Assembly: GCF_004339095.1 (NCBI RefSeq)
Contig: NZ_SMGQ01000011.1
Location: forward strand, 543,575 to 607,574
Length of the DNA stretch: 64,000 nucleotides
Source of the DNA: Natranaerovirga hydrolytica
Lineage (GTDB): Bacteria > Bacillota > Clostridia > Lachnospirales > DSM-24629
Reading direction: 5' to 3'
Shown: positions 44,817-52,761 of the stretch, in pieces
How the letters are laid out: every line of letters starts with the position of its first letter
How positions within the stretch are numbered: the stretch's first letter is position 1
Position numbers and translations under genes: made by a program
Notes under the pieces: model-generated
Told to the model about the DNA's origin: nothing
Database searches by the model: none
The model's input: only the letters and a program-made list of their open reading frames with translations

Positions 44817-46298
44817 TTAAATAATAATACAAATTAGTCCACCACTACCATCGTTAACGATTTTTTGTAGCGTTTCTTGTAGTTTGACTTGGCTTTCTTC
44901 TGGCATACGATAGAGTTTATTTTGTAATCCTTCGTCAACCAGCTCTTGTAATGATTTTCCAAAAATATTGGATTCCCAGATTTTTCTTGGATCAGTTTCT
45001 ACTTCCTCTAATAAATAATCTACTAATTCTTGGCTTTGCTTTTCAGTTCCTACTATGGGTGAAACTTCTGTTTCGATATTTGCTCGAATCATATGAATAC
45101 TTGGTGCTGTGGCTTTTATTTTGACACCGTATTTGCTGCCATGTTTGATGATTTCTGGTTCATCCAATGTTATCTCTTCTAATAAAGGATTCACAACACC
45201 ATAACCTTTGTACCTTACATCTTCTAGGGCTTTTGAAACTTTATTGTATTCATTTCTAATACCAGAGAATTTTTTAATCATAGAGATAAATTCATATTCA
45301 TCTTGGATTTCTGTTTCTAACATATCGCTTAATACATTGTAATAATACTCGTCATTAAAATCAATTTCTATCTTTGCACTGCCTTCAGACATATCTATTT
45401 TGTCTAATTTGAATCGATTGACATATTGACTTTCTGGATAGGTTATATTTTCATTTTGAATATCTCTGATTAAATCTACGTTGTTAATAATGTCTTTTAC
45501 ACAAAGAATCAAATCATCTTTTATAATATGATTGTCTGGTAACATTTCTATCCATTTGGGTACATTAAAAGTTACTTCTGTAACTGGAAATTCATGAAGT
45601 ACCTTCTCCATAATCTTAGTAATATCATCTTTTCTAAGTTGTTCACAATTAACTGGAAGAACGGATACATCATATTTCTCGCCTAACTCTTGTGACAAAA
45701 TCTTCGTTTCTTCTGAAAATGGTTTTGATGAGTTTAACAGGACTATAAATGGTTTATTTAATTTTTTTAACTCAGATATGGTTCTTTCCTCAGGTGCAAG
45801 ATAGTTTTCTCTTTCTAACTCTCCAAAAGAACCATCTGTTGTAATAACAATGCCTATTGTTGAATGATCATTAATAACTTTTTTTGTACCAATTTCTGCG
45901 GCTTGTGTAAAGGGTATTTGATTCTCAAACCATGGGGTTCTTACCATTCTTTCTTCATCGTTTTCTTTATGCCCTGATGCACCCTCTACCATATATCCAA
46001 CACAATCTATCATTCTTACATTAAATTCTAGGCCTTCTGAAAGTTTAATCGTTGCTGTTTCTTTTGGTATAAACTTAGGTTCTGTGGTCATTATGGTCTT
46101 TCCAGCTGCGCTTTGAGGTAATTCATCTTTTGTCCTTTCTCTGCTATGTACATTCTCAATATTTGGTAATACTAGCAAATCCATAAATCTTTTAATAAAT
46201 GTTGATTTACCTGTTCTTACAGGTCCTACTATGCCAATGTATATTTCGCCATTGGTTCGTGCTTTAATATCATTATAAATGTCAAATTGTTCCAACAT
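44817..46298 (-). CDS. spoIVA: Stage IV sporulation protein A, coat morphogenetic ATPase
   Basis: Mother-cell ATPase that polymerises on the forespore surface as the basement layer of the spore coat. 493 residues, nearly the Bacillus length of 492. The N-terminal domain carries Walker A GPVRTGKST (25-33), then RTKDELPQSAAGKTIMTTEP and IDCVGYMVEGA; HSTIGIVITTDGSFG and LNKPFIVLLNSSKPF are typical. The C-terminal end SGGLICIII matches the SpoIVA tail needed for localisation. The ATG at 46296-46298 lies six bases after GGGAGG; an in-frame ATG 18 codons upstream lacks a site. A sigma-E promoter is expected upstream, but I could not fix one. Confidence 0.97.
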   Translation of the reverse strand: MLEQFDIYNDIKARTNGEIYIGIVGPVRTGKSTFIKRFMDLLVLPNIENVHSRERTKDELPQSAAGKTIMTTEPKFIPKETATIKLSEGLEFNVRMIDCVGYMVEGASGHKENDEERMVRTPWFENQIPFTQAAEIGTKKVINDHSTIGIVITTDGSFGELERENYLAPEERTISELKKLNKPFIVLLNSSKPFSEETKILSQELGEKYDVSVLPVNCEQLRKDDITKIMEKVLHEFPVTEVTFNVPKWIEMLPDNHIIKDDLILCVKDIINNVDLIRDIQNENITYPESQYVNRFKLDKIDMSEGSAKIEIDFNDEYYYNVLSDMLETEIQDEYEFISMIKKFSGIRNEYNKVSKALEDVRYKGYGVVNPLLEEITLDEPEIIKHGSKYGVKIKATAPSIHMIRANIETEVSPIVGTEKQSQELVDYLLEEVETDPRKIWESNIFGKSLQELVDEGLQNKLYRMPEESQVKLQETLQKIVNDGSGGLICIII

Positions 46299-46489
46299 AT
46301 ACTTCCTCCCATCCTTATCTCTCACTATAAAATATATGACAGTACAACTCATTTATTACCAATTTCATTCTAATCTCAAAAATTTCTTTATTATAGATTA
46401 TTATATATCTTGGTATAGTAGAACTTTTATTTCAAATAGATAGAGATCAGTTGAAGGTCTATTCCTCACAGAACTAAAAGACTTATATT

Positions 46490-46837
46490 TTAATTGTTAT
46501 TCTTCCGCCTTTTTATATACTGTATAAACGCTTTAATTAAATTAATATTGTGTTTAATTTTAAACATGATTAACATGTTTAGAAGGAAAAAAATTAATGT
46601 TATTAATAGACCTATTAAAATTGAATCCACTATTATAGAGGGTCGTGCTTCATTATAATTTTGAACGATTATGGCTCTAGGCATATCCGGATATTCACCA
46701 AGTTTCATAGACCTTAACCTATCTGCTGCTATGAAGTAAGCAAGCATAAAACCCATCAACATGGCATTAAATGAAGCATATACAATTGTTTTACGGTATT
46801 TTCTTAGTCTATTTGATTTGTTTGCCTTTTTTTTCAT
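46490..46837 (-). CDS. Hypothetical small protein with two membrane helices
   Basis: 115 residues, starting with a strongly basic stretch (KKKANKSNRLRKYRK), a membrane helix at about 20-38, a 35-residue outside loop containing MPRAIIVQNYNEARPS, a second helix at about 68-92 and a basic tail ending RRKNNN. Both ends are predicted inside by the positive-inside rule. Not a family I recognise. AGGAGG precedes the ATG. It lies 190 nt upstream of spoIVA on the same strand; a link with sporulation is possible but unsupported. Confidence 0.72.
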   Translation of the reverse strand: MKKKANKSNRLRKYRKTIVYASFNAMLMGFMLAYFIAADRLRSMKLGEYPDMPRAIIVQNYNEARPSIIVDSILIGLLITLIFFLLNMLIMFKIKHNINLIKAFIQYIKRRKNNN

Positions 46838-47101
46838 TGTTTTCCTCCTAATTTACACCTTTTTATTTTCTCACGAAGCCTTTTGGGATAATATTTAGTT
46901 TTGTCTTAAAGTACTAGTATTCAACTAATATTCATTGCGATTTAAACTGATTCAACATAACAAACTAAATATTTACACTTATATGCCATAAAAGCATACT
47001 ATATTTTTAATTTTTTTTCAATGTATTCTTAGAGGTTTAACATTGTAAACTTTATCTTTTTAAAGCGCAAACAAATCAGATTTATATTATTACAGATATA
47101 T
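46838..47101. other. Intergenic stretch with no gene seen
   Basis: About 260 nt of AT-rich DNA between the 115-residue membrane protein and the crtN terminator. No ribosome-site-led frame, tRNA shape or further repeat copy was seen. It should hold the promoter of the 46490 gene. Confidence 0.5.
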
Positions 47102-47142
47102 AAAGGCTTAGGAAATATTAATAAAGCATTTCCTAAGCCTTT
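47102..47142. terminator. Terminator of the phytoene desaturase gene
   Basis: A perfect 15-bp stem: AAAGGCTTAGGAAAT at 47102-47116 with ATTTCCTAAGCCTTT at 47128-47142, 11-nt loop. It begins 18 nt after the stop at 47161. Only short T-runs follow. Confidence 0.8.
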
Positions 47143-47160
47143 GAGTATTTTTATAATTCA

Positions 47161-48654
47161 TTAACCATTGTCTTTTTCTATTTCTTCCACAACTAATTTT
47201 GATGATGTTAATACAATGGGTACGCCTGCACCGGGATGAACACTGCTTCCTGTAAAATATAGATTATCGCAATAATCGTATTTGTTATGGGGTCTAAAAT
47301 AGTTGCTTTGTAGCAGTGTGGGTTTTAAGCCAAAGGTTGCCCCATTGTATGCATTAAATCTATCTTTAAAATCATTTGGCGTAAAAATCTCTTCAAAAAC
47401 AATATTTTCTTTAATATCTTCTAAACCTTCTATCTCACTGATTCGGTTAAGTAATTTTTCTCGATACCTTTGTATTGTTTCATCATTCCACTTAATACTT
47501 TTTTTAGACAGTTCAGGTACGGGTACCAATACATAGAGATTCTCTTTACCCTCAGGTGCTACTGTTGCATCAATTCTTGATGGACTATACAAATAAAAAG
47601 ATGGGTCTTCTGGAAATTTGTATGCTTCAAAAATATCATGAATATTTTTATCAAAGTTTTTGGCGAACATTATATTATGAACGCTTAAATCAGGATACTT
47701 TTTATCCAGCCCTAAATACATCATAAAGCAAGAACAAGAGTATTCCATATTATCAATTTTTTTATCCGTATATTTTCCTTTTACCGATTGTTCTTTAATG
47801 AGATGTTTCATTGCATAAGGAAAATCTGCATTACAAACCACATGATCGCTTTCATAAGTTTGAGCATTAGCCCTTACACCATAAGCTTTTTTATCTTTTA
47901 CTAAAATTTCATCCACTTCAATATTATATTGAATGGTTCCACCTAACTCTTTAAAAAGCTTTTCTAAACCTTTTGTCATGGTATACATACCACCTTCCAT
48001 ATACCAGACACCATATAACAGCTCTATCATTGGAATAATGGTGTATATAGAAGGACCATTATAAGGCGATATGCCAATGTATAAAGTTTGAAAGGCTAAT
48101 GCTTTTCTTAATTTATCATCTTTAACAAATTTTGAAATCGATTGATACGCACTATTAAATGTTTTTAATTTCATTGCACCAACCATTGAATTTGGATTAT
48201 AAAAGTCCCTTTTTTTCCTAAAAGATTTCTCTATAAACTGATCTTTAGCCACCAAATACCTTTTATAAGTATCGGCTAAATATTCATAGTACCCTAATGT
48301 ATCTTCCTCACTAACACTTTCTAATAAGGTTGTAAGCTTATATAAATCTGTAGACATTACGTGTCTATCCCCGTCAGGAAAATTCAAAGTGTATATTGGA
48401 TCCAATTGTTTCATGGGTATATAATCATCTGGATTTTTGCCTGCCAATTCAAAAACTTCTTTGTAAAGATGTGGCATCATTATAATGGTTGGACCCACAT
48501 CAAACTTAAATCCTTTACCTTCTATTTGGTGCATTTTGCCTCCTGCAATGGGTTCTTTTTCAATGATTTCAACATCATACCCTTTGCATAGTAGCCTAAT
48601 GGCTGTAGACAAACCGCCAACACCTGCACCAACGACAATCACCTTTTTTTTCAT
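47161..48654 (-). CDS. crtN: Phytoene/diapophytoene desaturase (CrtI/CrtN family)
   Basis: FAD-dependent carotenoid desaturase introducing conjugated double bonds into phytoene or dehydrosqualene; membrane-associated. 497 residues. Dinucleotide site VIVVGAGVGGLSTAIRL at 5-21, then GGKMHQIEGKGFKFDVGPTI, and the family-specific C-terminal GSSVHPGAGVPIVLTSSKL that closes the FAD fold. I use the ATG at 48652-48654, seven bases after GGAGG; an ATG eight codons upstream has no site. It is divergent from the synthase gene with only 97 nt between. Whether the product is C30 (crtN) or C40 (crtI) cannot be told from motifs; the symbol is provisional. Confidence 0.88.
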   Translation of the reverse strand: MKKKVIVVGAGVGGLSTAIRLLCKGYDVEIIEKEPIAGGKMHQIEGKGFKFDVGPTIIMMPHLYKEVFELAGKNPDDYIPMKQLDPIYTLNFPDGDRHVMSTDLYKLTTLLESVSEEDTLGYYEYLADTYKRYLVAKDQFIEKSFRKKRDFYNPNSMVGAMKLKTFNSAYQSISKFVKDDKLRKALAFQTLYIGISPYNGPSIYTIIPMIELLYGVWYMEGGMYTMTKGLEKLFKELGGTIQYNIEVDEILVKDKKAYGVRANAQTYESDHVVCNADFPYAMKHLIKEQSVKGKYTDKKIDNMEYSCSCFMMYLGLDKKYPDLSVHNIMFAKNFDKNIHDIFEAYKFPEDPSFYLYSPSRIDATVAPEGKENLYVLVPVPELSKKSIKWNDETIQRYREKLLNRISEIEGLEDIKENIVFEEIFTPNDFKDRFNAYNGATFGLKPTLLQSNYFRPHNKYDYCDNLYFTGSSVHPGAGVPIVLTSSKLVVEEIEKDNG

Positions 48655-48686
48655 AAGCACGCCTCCAATATTCGACAAAATAATAT

Positions 48687-48715
48687 TTGTTAATTCATAT
48701 TTTGTATTATATAAT
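48687..48715 (+). promoter_or_regulatory. Sigma-A promoter of the phytoene synthase gene
   Basis: TTGTTA (48687-48692), 17-bp spacer, TATAAT (48710-48715), 36 nt before the ATG at 48752. The desaturase promoter must overlap it on the other strand. Confidence 0.7.
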
Positions 48716-48751
48716 AAATTATATAGTAAAAAGCTAGAAAGGAAAAGATAA

Positions 48752-49597
48752 ATGTCGTTAAAAGAAGATTATTTAGTCTGTGAACAAATCATTCAAAGCA
48801 ATTCTAAAAGCTTTTATAAAGCTTTTAAAACACTTCCACCTAAAAAAGCCAATGGTATTTTTGCCGTATATGCATTTTGTAGAGCAATAGATGATATTGT
48901 GGATGAACAAAAAGATATGTCTGCTTTAGATCATTTTAAATGCACTTTTGAGGATTTTAAAAAGGGAATTATTTTAGACGAACCGATCTGGAGAGCATTA
49001 AAAGATACCTTTGACACCTTTAATTTATCTTACGAACCTTTTGATGATATGATTTTAGGTCAATACAAAGACACCTCTTTTTCTCAACCCAATACTCAAA
49101 AAGACTTAGAAGCATATTGTTATTATGTAGCTTCAACTGTAGGTTTAATGATATTACCACTCTTATCCAGAAAACATACTCAACTAAAAGAATGTGCCCT
49201 TCATCTTGGTAAAGCAATGCAAATCACCAATATATTGAGAGATGTAGGGGAAGATTATACCAATCAAAGAATGTATTTGCCTAAGGAAGTTATGAATGGA
49301 TTTGAGTATTATGAAGAAGATTTAAAAAACAGCGTTATCAATGATGATTTTATAAATTTATGGGAATATGAAGCACAGATTGCAGAAACTTATTATTCAA
49401 AAGCTATGAAAGATTTTTCTTTATTTGACAAAGATGCTCGACTCTCTGTAATTGCTGCTACTAAATTTTACAAAGAAATTCTTAATGCCGTTAGAAAAAA
49501 TAATTACGATTGCTTTAACAAAAGAAATTTTGTTTCAAAGTCAAAAAAATATACCTTGTTATTAGAGAGTTATTTTTTGAACTTTAAATTACGTTAA
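48752..49597 (+). CDS. crtM: Phytoene / dehydrosqualene synthase
   Basis: Head-to-head condensation of two prenyl diphosphates (C15 or C20) to the colourless carotenoid precursor. 281 residues, all-helical. The two Asp-rich Mg motifs are present: DDIVD at 47-51 in AFCRAIDDIVDE, and D164/D168 in NILRDVGEDYTNQRMYLP. The tyrosine/arginine SKSFYKAF stretch near 18-25 is typical of the family. AAAGGA precedes the ATG. It is divergent from the desaturase. The symbol is provisional: length and similarity by eye favour the Gram-positive C30 type, but CrtB cannot be excluded. No prenyl transferase gene is nearby, so farnesyl diphosphate comes from elsewhere. Confidence 0.87.
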   Translation: MSLKEDYLVCEQIIQSNSKSFYKAFKTLPPKKANGIFAVYAFCRAIDDIVDEQKDMSALDHFKCTFEDFKKGIILDEPIWRALKDTFDTFNLSYEPFDDMILGQYKDTSFSQPNTQKDLEAYCYYVASTVGLMILPLLSRKHTQLKECALHLGKAMQITNILRDVGEDYTNQRMYLPKEVMNGFEYYEEDLKNSVINDDFINLWEYEAQIAETYYSKAMKDFSLFDKDARLSVIAATKFYKEILNAVRKNNYDCFNKRNFVSKSKKYTLLLESYFLNFKLR

Positions 49598-49698
49598 TAT
49601 TTGATACATAAATATGACAGCATAATTTTCTTTTATTTTTCCATACTAATGATAAGATGTCTTATACAATTCTTTTATGTTAGATTGGAGTTGAAAAC

Positions 49699-49851
49699 AT
49701 GTCAAAAAAAGAAAAAGAGATTATTTTAAATGACGGTATTGATTTTGCAAGATATAATAAAGCCTACGCTAAGGAAAAAGAAGAAGATACCACTATGAAG
49801 GCTAGAGATAAGAATTTTGATTATCAAGCAATAAAAAGAACCCATCGATAA
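49699..49851 (+). CDS. 50-residue hydrophilic protein downstream of crtM
   Basis: A frame of 50 codons with GGAG eight bases before ATG, reading MSKKEKEIILNDGIDFARYN at the start and ending in DYQAIKRTHR. It is strongly charged (many Lys/Glu), with no membrane segment or signal, and likely helical. It lies 100 nt after crtM and runs directly into a terminator. I do not recognise the family. Its position suggests co-expression with the carotenoid synthase, but a promoter of its own cannot be excluded. Confidence 0.6.
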   Translation: MSKKEKEIILNDGIDFARYNKAYAKEKEEDTTMKARDKNFDYQAIKRTHR

Positions 49852-49883
49852 AAAGCACTAACCCTTTGAGGTTAGCGCTTTTT
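49850..49883. terminator. Bidirectional terminator between the 50-residue ORF and fprA
   Basis: AAAAAGCACTAACC at 49850-49863 pairs with GGTTAGCGCTTTTT at 49870-49883, with one mismatch, and T-runs on both sides. It serves the rightward ORF and the leftward flavodiiron gene. Confidence 0.88.
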
Positions 49884-49884
49884 T

Positions 49885-51111
49885 TTATTGATTAACCGTT
49901 TCTTTTACTAGCTTAACCAATTCTTTTACTTGATTTTCAATTTGTTTTAAATCTTCTTGACTAGGTGAGCCTTTAAATTCTACTGGATCTATAAATTCCC
50001 AGTTCATTCTTTGTTTTGTCATAATCTCATCTAATTCTCTTTGAGCACCGCCAGACCATCCATATGAACCTAATCGGAATGCTTTTCTTTTGGTTACTTT
50101 CTTCTTGCCTAGTTCATCTAATACAGCTGCCATAGGTGGAAACATTTTGTATTCATATGTTGGCATTGCCAAAATAATTCCTGTGGATTCCCATACAGAT
50201 CCTAGTACCGTTCCCCAAGAACTTTCAGGGACTCTTACGATATCAACTTCTATGTCTTCTTTTTCTATTATTTTTTTTATAAAGTTGACTGCTTTTTCAG
50301 TCATCCCATACATAGAACCCCAGATGATGGATATTCTTTCTTTTGCTATACCCTTTGAGTAAGCTGCGTATCTAGTATAATCATCGATGATTTTTTGTGG
50401 GTTTTCACGCCATACAATACCATGACCAGGCGCAACAATTTTTACGGGTAAGTCTTGGCATTTTTGTATGGCTTTTTCCACTGGCATTGAAAATGCGCCT
50501 ACGATATTGGCATAATAGCGTACCGCTTCTTTTTCATAAAAATCAATTTCATCTTGTGTTAATGCATCATCATAATTAGAACTGGTGACGCTTCCAAATC
50601 CTCCAAATGCATCACAAGAAAATAAAGTGCCTGTTTTTTGATCTAATGTCACCATTGTATCTGGCCAATGGACATTTGGTATTTCTTTAAAAGTTAAAAC
50701 ATGTCCATTACCTAAATCTAAAATATCATCGTCTTTAACAATTGTAATGTTTTCTGTATGATCATAAAAGCCTTCTAATAATTCTGCTGCTTTACCTGTA
50801 CATATGATTTTAAAATCCGAATGTATCTTTTTAAAGTCTTCAATCCACCCAGAGTGATCAGGCTCCATATGATTGATAATCAGGTATTCAATTGACTTTG
50901 GATCGATTTCTAATTTGTCTAATAATGCAAATAAAGTCTCTGGAACACCATCCCAATCACACACACCATCTACAATAGCTGTCTTTTCACCTTTGATAAT
51001 ATATGAATTTAATGAAACACCATTAGGAATTTCCCATAAACCTTCAAATAATATATTTTCTATATTGACTGAGAGTTGATAAACACCATCAGCAACTGTG
51101 GTTACGTTCAT
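49885..51111 (-). CDS. fprA: Flavodiiron protein (A-type flavoprotein)
   Basis: Oxygen and/or NO reductase, scavenging O2 to water in anaerobes; cytoplasmic. 408 residues: an N-terminal metallo-beta-lactamase-like di-iron domain with ligands H81, E83, D85 and H86 in NHMEPDHSGW, then VHWPDTMVTL and APGHGIVWRENP, and a C-terminal flavodoxin domain (from about 250) with SIIWGSMYGMTEKA binding FMN. I use the ATG at 51109-51111, five bases after AGGAGGT. A good sigma-A promoter lies 53 nt upstream. No rubredoxin gene is adjacent; electrons must come from elsewhere. Confidence 0.95.
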   Translation of the reverse strand: MNVTTVADGVYQLSVNIENILFEGLWEIPNGVSLNSYIIKGEKTAIVDGVCDWDGVPETLFALLDKLEIDPKSIEYLIINHMEPDHSGWIEDFKKIHSDFKIICTGKAAELLEGFYDHTENITIVKDDDILDLGNGHVLTFKEIPNVHWPDTMVTLDQKTGTLFSCDAFGGFGSVTSSNYDDALTQDEIDFYEKEAVRYYANIVGAFSMPVEKAIQKCQDLPVKIVAPGHGIVWRENPQKIIDDYTRYAAYSKGIAKERISIIWGSMYGMTEKAVNFIKKIIEKEDIEVDIVRVPESSWGTVLGSVWESTGIILAMPTYEYKMFPPMAAVLDELGKKKVTKRKAFRLGSYGWSGGAQRELDEIMTKQRMNWEFIDPVEFKGSPSQEDLKQIENQVKELVKLVKETVNQ

Positions 51112-51163
51112 AATTGACCTCCTATTTTTATTAATTGATAACAAATATTATGACATTGTGTTT

Positions 51164-51192
51164 ATTATAGAACATTTACCCTAAAAATACAA
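51164..51192 (-). promoter_or_regulatory. Sigma-A promoter of fprA
   Basis: On the - strand: TTGTAT (51192-51187), 17-bp spacer, TATAAT (51169-51164). It lies between the 32-codon membrane ORF and fprA, 53 nt from the ATG. Confidence 0.78.
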
Positions 51193-51201
51193 TGTACAAT
51201 T

Positions 51202-51300
51202 TTATTTGCCTCGAGATGCTAAAATGATAAATAACATGATTAATAATCCAATAACAAATATTGCACCTAATACGAAAACTAACATATTTGTAGCAACCAT
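51202..51300 (-). CDS. 32-residue single-pass membrane peptide
   Basis: AGGAGGGGG lies eight bases before an ATG that opens a 32-codon frame: MVATNMLVFVLGAIFVIGLL, then IMLFIILASRGK. Almost the whole peptide is one hydrophobic helix with a short basic end, predicted inside. I do not recognise a family; short one-helix proteins of this sort are common in Firmicutes and often escape annotation. It is directly upstream of the fprA promoter, on the same strand. The ribosome binding site is among the strongest in the window. Confidence 0.65.
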   Translation of the reverse strand: MVATNMLVFVLGAIFVIGLLIMLFIILASRGK

Positions 51301-51521
51301 ATTGACTCCCCCTCCTTAATATAAAAATCAAAAAAAATTGCTGACAAAAAATTTTACCCCTTCATCTTATAATAAAATTTCTATTATTTAAAGCATATGA
51401 TTCTAAAAATGAAAATCTCTATCTATAACTATCATGTCATAGATAGCCGTGTTTTATGACCTCATATTTAATTAGTATTTTAATTCATTAAGCATTTTAT
51501 GTCAAAATTTTTTTCTTAACT
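51301..51521. other. AT-rich stretch with no gene seen
   Basis: Holds the leader of the 32-residue peptide, but no clear promoter pair. No further frame or RNA structure could be supported. Confidence 0.4.
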
Positions 51522-51556
51522 AAAAAAGGTTATAGACAATGCCTATAACCTTTTTT
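51522..51556. terminator. Hairpin terminator between the AEC transporter and fprA region
   Basis: A perfect 14-bp stem: AAAAAAGGTTATAG at 51522-51535 with CTATAACCTTTTTT at 51543-51556, 7-nt loop, T-rich on both strands. Just left of the diverged palindrome; about 95 nt after the AEC stop. Confidence 0.9.
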
Positions 51557-51605
51557 TGAAAGTAAACTAAAGTCTGCTTGCAAGGGCTTGAACTTTTTAC
51601 TTTCG
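51557..51605. repeat. Diverged copy (49 nt) of the palindromic repeat
   Basis: TGAAAGTAAA and TTTACTTTC ends form an inverted repeat around a CTTGCAAGG centre. Ends and centre recall the three 52-nt copies, but the arms are not the same. It lies 45 nt after the stop of the leftward AEC gene, as the others do relative to their genes. Confidence 0.5.
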
Positions 51606-51649
51606 TATATATCTCAAATCTTATGTATAACATAAGATGAGTTATTGCA

Positions 51650-52612
51650 TTATATTGGGAATATTATACCTGCCGTAAATATGACAAATGTTAATGTAAT
51701 GGCACTCAATAAAGTAGCAAACATAACGGTTTGTGAAGCAAAGTCAGGGCAGTTATCACATTCCACTGCTATTAATGCCGTGTTAACTGCTGTTGGTACA
51801 GAAGATGAAATCATAAGCGTTTGTGCGACCACACCATCAAATCCCATTAACATAATGAGCCCTACAGCCATAATGGGACCACCTATAAGGCGTATTGCTA
51901 CGGCCAAATACACTTTTTTATTGGTTAATGTTACTTTGGTCTTAGACAATTGTACACCTAGTGAAACAAGGGCAATAGAAATCAAACCACTTCTTATATA
52001 TTCTAAACCAGGCCACCCTGGAAATTCTGTAAAATCATATCCTGTATTGATCGTAATCCATTTTAAAATCAAAGCCGTTGGTATGGCATATACTGTTGGC
52101 ATTTTAAGTATTTTTTTAATGGATTGTTTCCAATGCATATTGGCTTTATCAGCATTAAAGAAACCGATTGTGTTGGTTGTAATGTTTTGAACTACCATTA
52201 CCATAATTTGAGCGGTTACAGCTAAATTTAATTGAGCTTCCGTAAATATACTTGCACTAAACACGAGTGTAATAAGTGGAATACCAATATTACCTGAGTT
52301 ATAGAACATAATAGAATTTTTATATGCATTGGCTAATTTATCATCATAATTTCGTACTTTTGCAATAATGCTACCAATTAACATATTAACCATTAAAAAA
52401 GTAATGGCAAAAACCAGTACCTTTAGTAAATCTAAAGGAATTTCAGTTGTATAGAGGTTAACCAATACAAAACCTGGTACAAAAATATAAAAATTTATTT
52501 TACTTAATGTTTTAATATCGATTTCAAATTTTCTGCTTACTACAAAACCAATACCAATCAACAAAAAAATCGGTACAATGTTATTGCCTACTATATGTAG
52601 AAATATATCCAT
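51650..52612 (-). CDS. AEC-family (auxin efflux carrier) transporter
   Basis: 320 residues with about ten membrane helices in two halves of five, the AEC architecture (bile/arsenite/riboflavin superfamily). Diagnostic stretches are MFYNSGNIGIPLITLVFSAS (start of the first broken helix, around 100) and the C-terminal ISSSVPTAVNTALIAVECD with TVMFATLLSAIT. Members carry organic anions such as malate; the substrate here is unknown. It is upstream of the flavodiiron block and follows the Gfo/Idh gene by 149 nt on the same strand. That gap has a terminator, so expression is probably separate. Confidence 0.88.
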   Translation of the reverse strand: MDIFLHIVGNNIVPIFLLIGIGFVVSRKFEIDIKTLSKINFYIFVPGFVLVNLYTTEIPLDLLKVLVFAITFLMVNMLIGSIIAKVRNYDDKLANAYKNSIMFYNSGNIGIPLITLVFSASIFTEAQLNLAVTAQIMVMVVQNITTNTIGFFNADKANMHWKQSIKKILKMPTVYAIPTALILKWITINTGYDFTEFPGWPGLEYIRSGLISIALVSLGVQLSKTKVTLTNKKVYLAVAIRLIGGPIMAVGLIMLMGFDGVVAQTLMISSSVPTAVNTALIAVECDNCPDFASQTVMFATLLSAITLTFVIFTAGIIFPI

Positions 52613-52696
52613 TTTTTTACTTCCTTCCTCTTCTTAAAAAGACTCCTTTGTAAGTCTATGTAAAACACTCTAGTGTTCTTTCAAATAAACATACTT

Positions 52697-52738
52697 AAGA
52701 AACTAACAAAATTAGAGTTGTAATTTTGCTAGTTTCTT
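52697..52738 (-). terminator. Terminator of the Gfo/Idh/MocA gene
   Basis: AAGAAACTAACAAAATTA at 52697-52714 pairs with TAATTTTGCTAGTTTCTT at 52721-52738, with one mismatch. It begins 23 nt after the stop at 52762 on the - strand. Confidence 0.83.
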
Positions 52739-52761
52739 TATGATTTATAAATTTTATAAGA

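Noticed and set aside
48679-48751. Leftward promoter of the desaturase gene
   Set aside because: The -10-like ATTATATAAT is palindromic and no acceptable -35 is found at 16-18 bp on the - strand.
20706-51605. The palindromic repeats as a CRISPR array
   Set aside because: Copies are kilobases apart, palindromic across their whole length, and no cas genes are present.
51645-52190. 181-codon rightward frame opposite the AEC transporter gene
   Set aside because: It is antisense to a clear transporter with helices and family motifs; it is open only because of codon bias.
52664-52677. AACACTCTAGTGTT inverted repeat before the AEC gene as an operator
   Set aside because: Six base pairs with a 2-nt centre occur often by chance in AT-rich DNA and no second copy was seen.
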